From an uncultured Oscillospiraceae bacterium (GTDB lineage Bacteria; Bacillota; Clostridia; Oscillospirales; Acutalibacteraceae), in NCBI GenBank assembly GCA_958451705.1, contig CAUDRD010000098.1, forward strand, positions 1 through 6,403: 6,403 nucleotides of DNA. Direction: 5' to 3'. The translations under genes and the position numbers were made by a program. Shown here one piece after another: positions 5,401 through 6,403 of this stretch (within the stretch, counting starts at the first letter, position 1; each line of letters begins with the position of its first letter). The notes under the pieces are model-generated. The model was given only the letters and a program-made list of their open reading frames with translations, had not been told where the DNA came from and did no database searches.

Positions 5401-6403
5401 ATGCTGAAAAGCTTAAGTATTGAAAATATTGCCGTTATCGAAAAAGCTACCATCGATTTTGAGGGTGGCTTTAACGTGTTGACCGGTGAAACAGGCGCCG
5501 GTAAATCTATAATTATAGACTCCATTAATATGATTCTTGGAGAACGCTCTTCAAGAGATCTTATACGAAGAGGTGCGAAGCAGGCGAAAGTTGTCGCTCT
5601 GTTTGATAAAATAGGCCAAGGGGCTATTGATGCTATTGCTCAAGCCGGATTTGACCCTTCCGGTTTTGTTGACGAATGTTTGATACAGCGTACTATTTCT
5701 GTAGATGGCAGAAGCGTGTGCAAAATTAACGGTATGCCTATTACCGCTGCCATGCTTAGAAAAATAGCCGTTAATTTAATAAATATACACGGACAGCACG
5801 ATAACCAGGTGCTGTTTGATTCTTCAACTCATTGCGGTTTTATTGACGCAATGGCCGGGATTTCCGATGAACTGAACACATATAAAGAAGAGTTTACTAA
5901 ACTTAAAAAAGTAAGAAGAAAATTAATTGCCTTAAAGGAAGAAGCAGAGGCAAAAGAGGAATCCGAAGAGCTTTGGAGATTTCAAATAGAAGAACTTACC
6001 CAGGCTGATTTAAAAATCGGCGAAAGAGAACAGCTCACAAAAAGGAAAAACGCAATTTTAAACTCAGAAAAAATTGCTTCCGCTTTAGACAACGCTTATA
6101 ATTGCATAAACGGAGATGAATCCGCAGGAGTCCAGGGAACATTTTCGCTTATGGCTGATGCTCTTAACCGTCTTGAAGGTATACAGCCTTACTTTGGCGA
6201 AATTCAGGATTTTCTCGTACAGTTCAGGGAAAATCTTTATTCCCTCGGAGAATTGAAGAACGATTTAAGCGATTTTCTATCACAAATTGATTATAACCCT
6301 GAAGAACTGGAAGAAATAGAAGAAAGACTCGATTTCATTTATCGTCTATCACTGAAATACGGCGATACTGAAGAAGAGATGCTTGCGTATCTTTCTAAAA
6401 TTG
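5401..6403 (+). CDS. recN: DNA repair protein RecN, N-terminal part (3' truncated by window edge)
   Basis: An open frame of 334 codons that runs off the window; family members are about 550-570 residues, so roughly 60% is present. RecN is an SMC-like ATPase recruited to DNA double-strand breaks, where it helps RecA-dependent repair. Visible are the N-terminal LKSLSIENIAVIEKATIDF (residues 2-20), Walker A GETGAGKS (29-36) with IIIDSINMILGERSS just after it, and the Q-loop-like segment IHGQHDNQVLF (129-139) with the HGQHD typical of RecN. After about residue 155 comes a charged, Glu/Lys-rich helical stretch expected to be the first coiled-coil arm. The signature motif, Walker B and second arm lie beyond the edge. 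The position after argR is the conserved Firmicutes arrangement; in sporulating relatives spoIVB and spo0A usually follow. Confidence 0.95.
   Translation, partial: MLKSLSIENIAVIEKATIDFEGGFNVLTGETGAGKSIIIDSINMILGERSSRDLIRRGAKQAKVVALFDKIGQGAIDAIAQAGFDPSGFVDECLIQRTISVDGRSVCKINGMPITAAMLRKIAVNLINIHGQHDNQVLFDSSTHCGFIDAMAGISDELNTYKEEFTKLKKVRRKLIALKEEAEAKEESEELWRFQIEELTQADLKIGEREQLTKRKNAILNSEKIASALDNAYNCINGDESAGVQGTFSLMADALNRLEGIQPYFGEIQDFLVQFRENLYSLGELKNDLSDFLSQIDYNPEELEEIEERLDFIYRLSLKYGDTEEEMLAYLSKI

Overview
This window is a compact, single-strand (+) block of housekeeping genes from a low-GC bacterium, most likely an anaerobic Clostridia-type Firmicute. The order is xseA (3' end) - xseB - ispA - dxs - tlyA - nadK - argR - recN (5' part). 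It is the classic Firmicutes cluster: Bacillus has xseA-xseB-ispA-dxs-yqxC(tlyA)-ahrC(argR)-recN, and clostridia commonly add nadK between tlyA and argR. A-T rich codon choice, strong purine-rich Shine-Dalgarno sites and two TTG starts fit the same group. I cannot name a genus.

Layout: bases 2-468 hold the end of the large subunit and all of the small subunit of exonuclease VII. Bases 461-3247 hold two isoprenoid genes: a farnesyl-diphosphate-type synthase (ispA) and 1-deoxy-D-xylulose-5-phosphate synthase (dxs), the entry step of the MEP pathway. Bases 3237-4076 encode a TlyA-type S4/FtsJ rRNA 2'-O-methyltransferase. Bases 4069-4932 encode NAD kinase. Bases 4934-5386 hold the arginine repressor gene, and from 5401 to the window edge runs recN, a DNA double-strand-break repair ATPase cut off by the edge.

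Neighbouring genes overlap (ATGAGTGA at xseB/ispA, ATGAATAA at tlyA/nadK, 11 nt at dxs/tlyA) or sit 1 to 18 nt apart, so the block looks like one operon with translational coupling. I see no promoter, terminator, RNA gene, mobile element or CRISPR in it, and no gene-free stretch over 300 bases.

The one real anomaly is argR. An in-frame TAA at 5213-5215 cuts the protein at 93 residues, yet the same frame continues without a shift through a well-preserved C-terminal domain to a natural stop at 5384-5386. Total length is 150 codons, exactly a normal ArgR. The fragment keeps the DNA-binding winged helix but lacks the hexamerisation and arginine-binding domain. A single substitution (or a sequencing error) explains it. 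Otherwise the region is ordinary, and I found no sign of an undescribed system.
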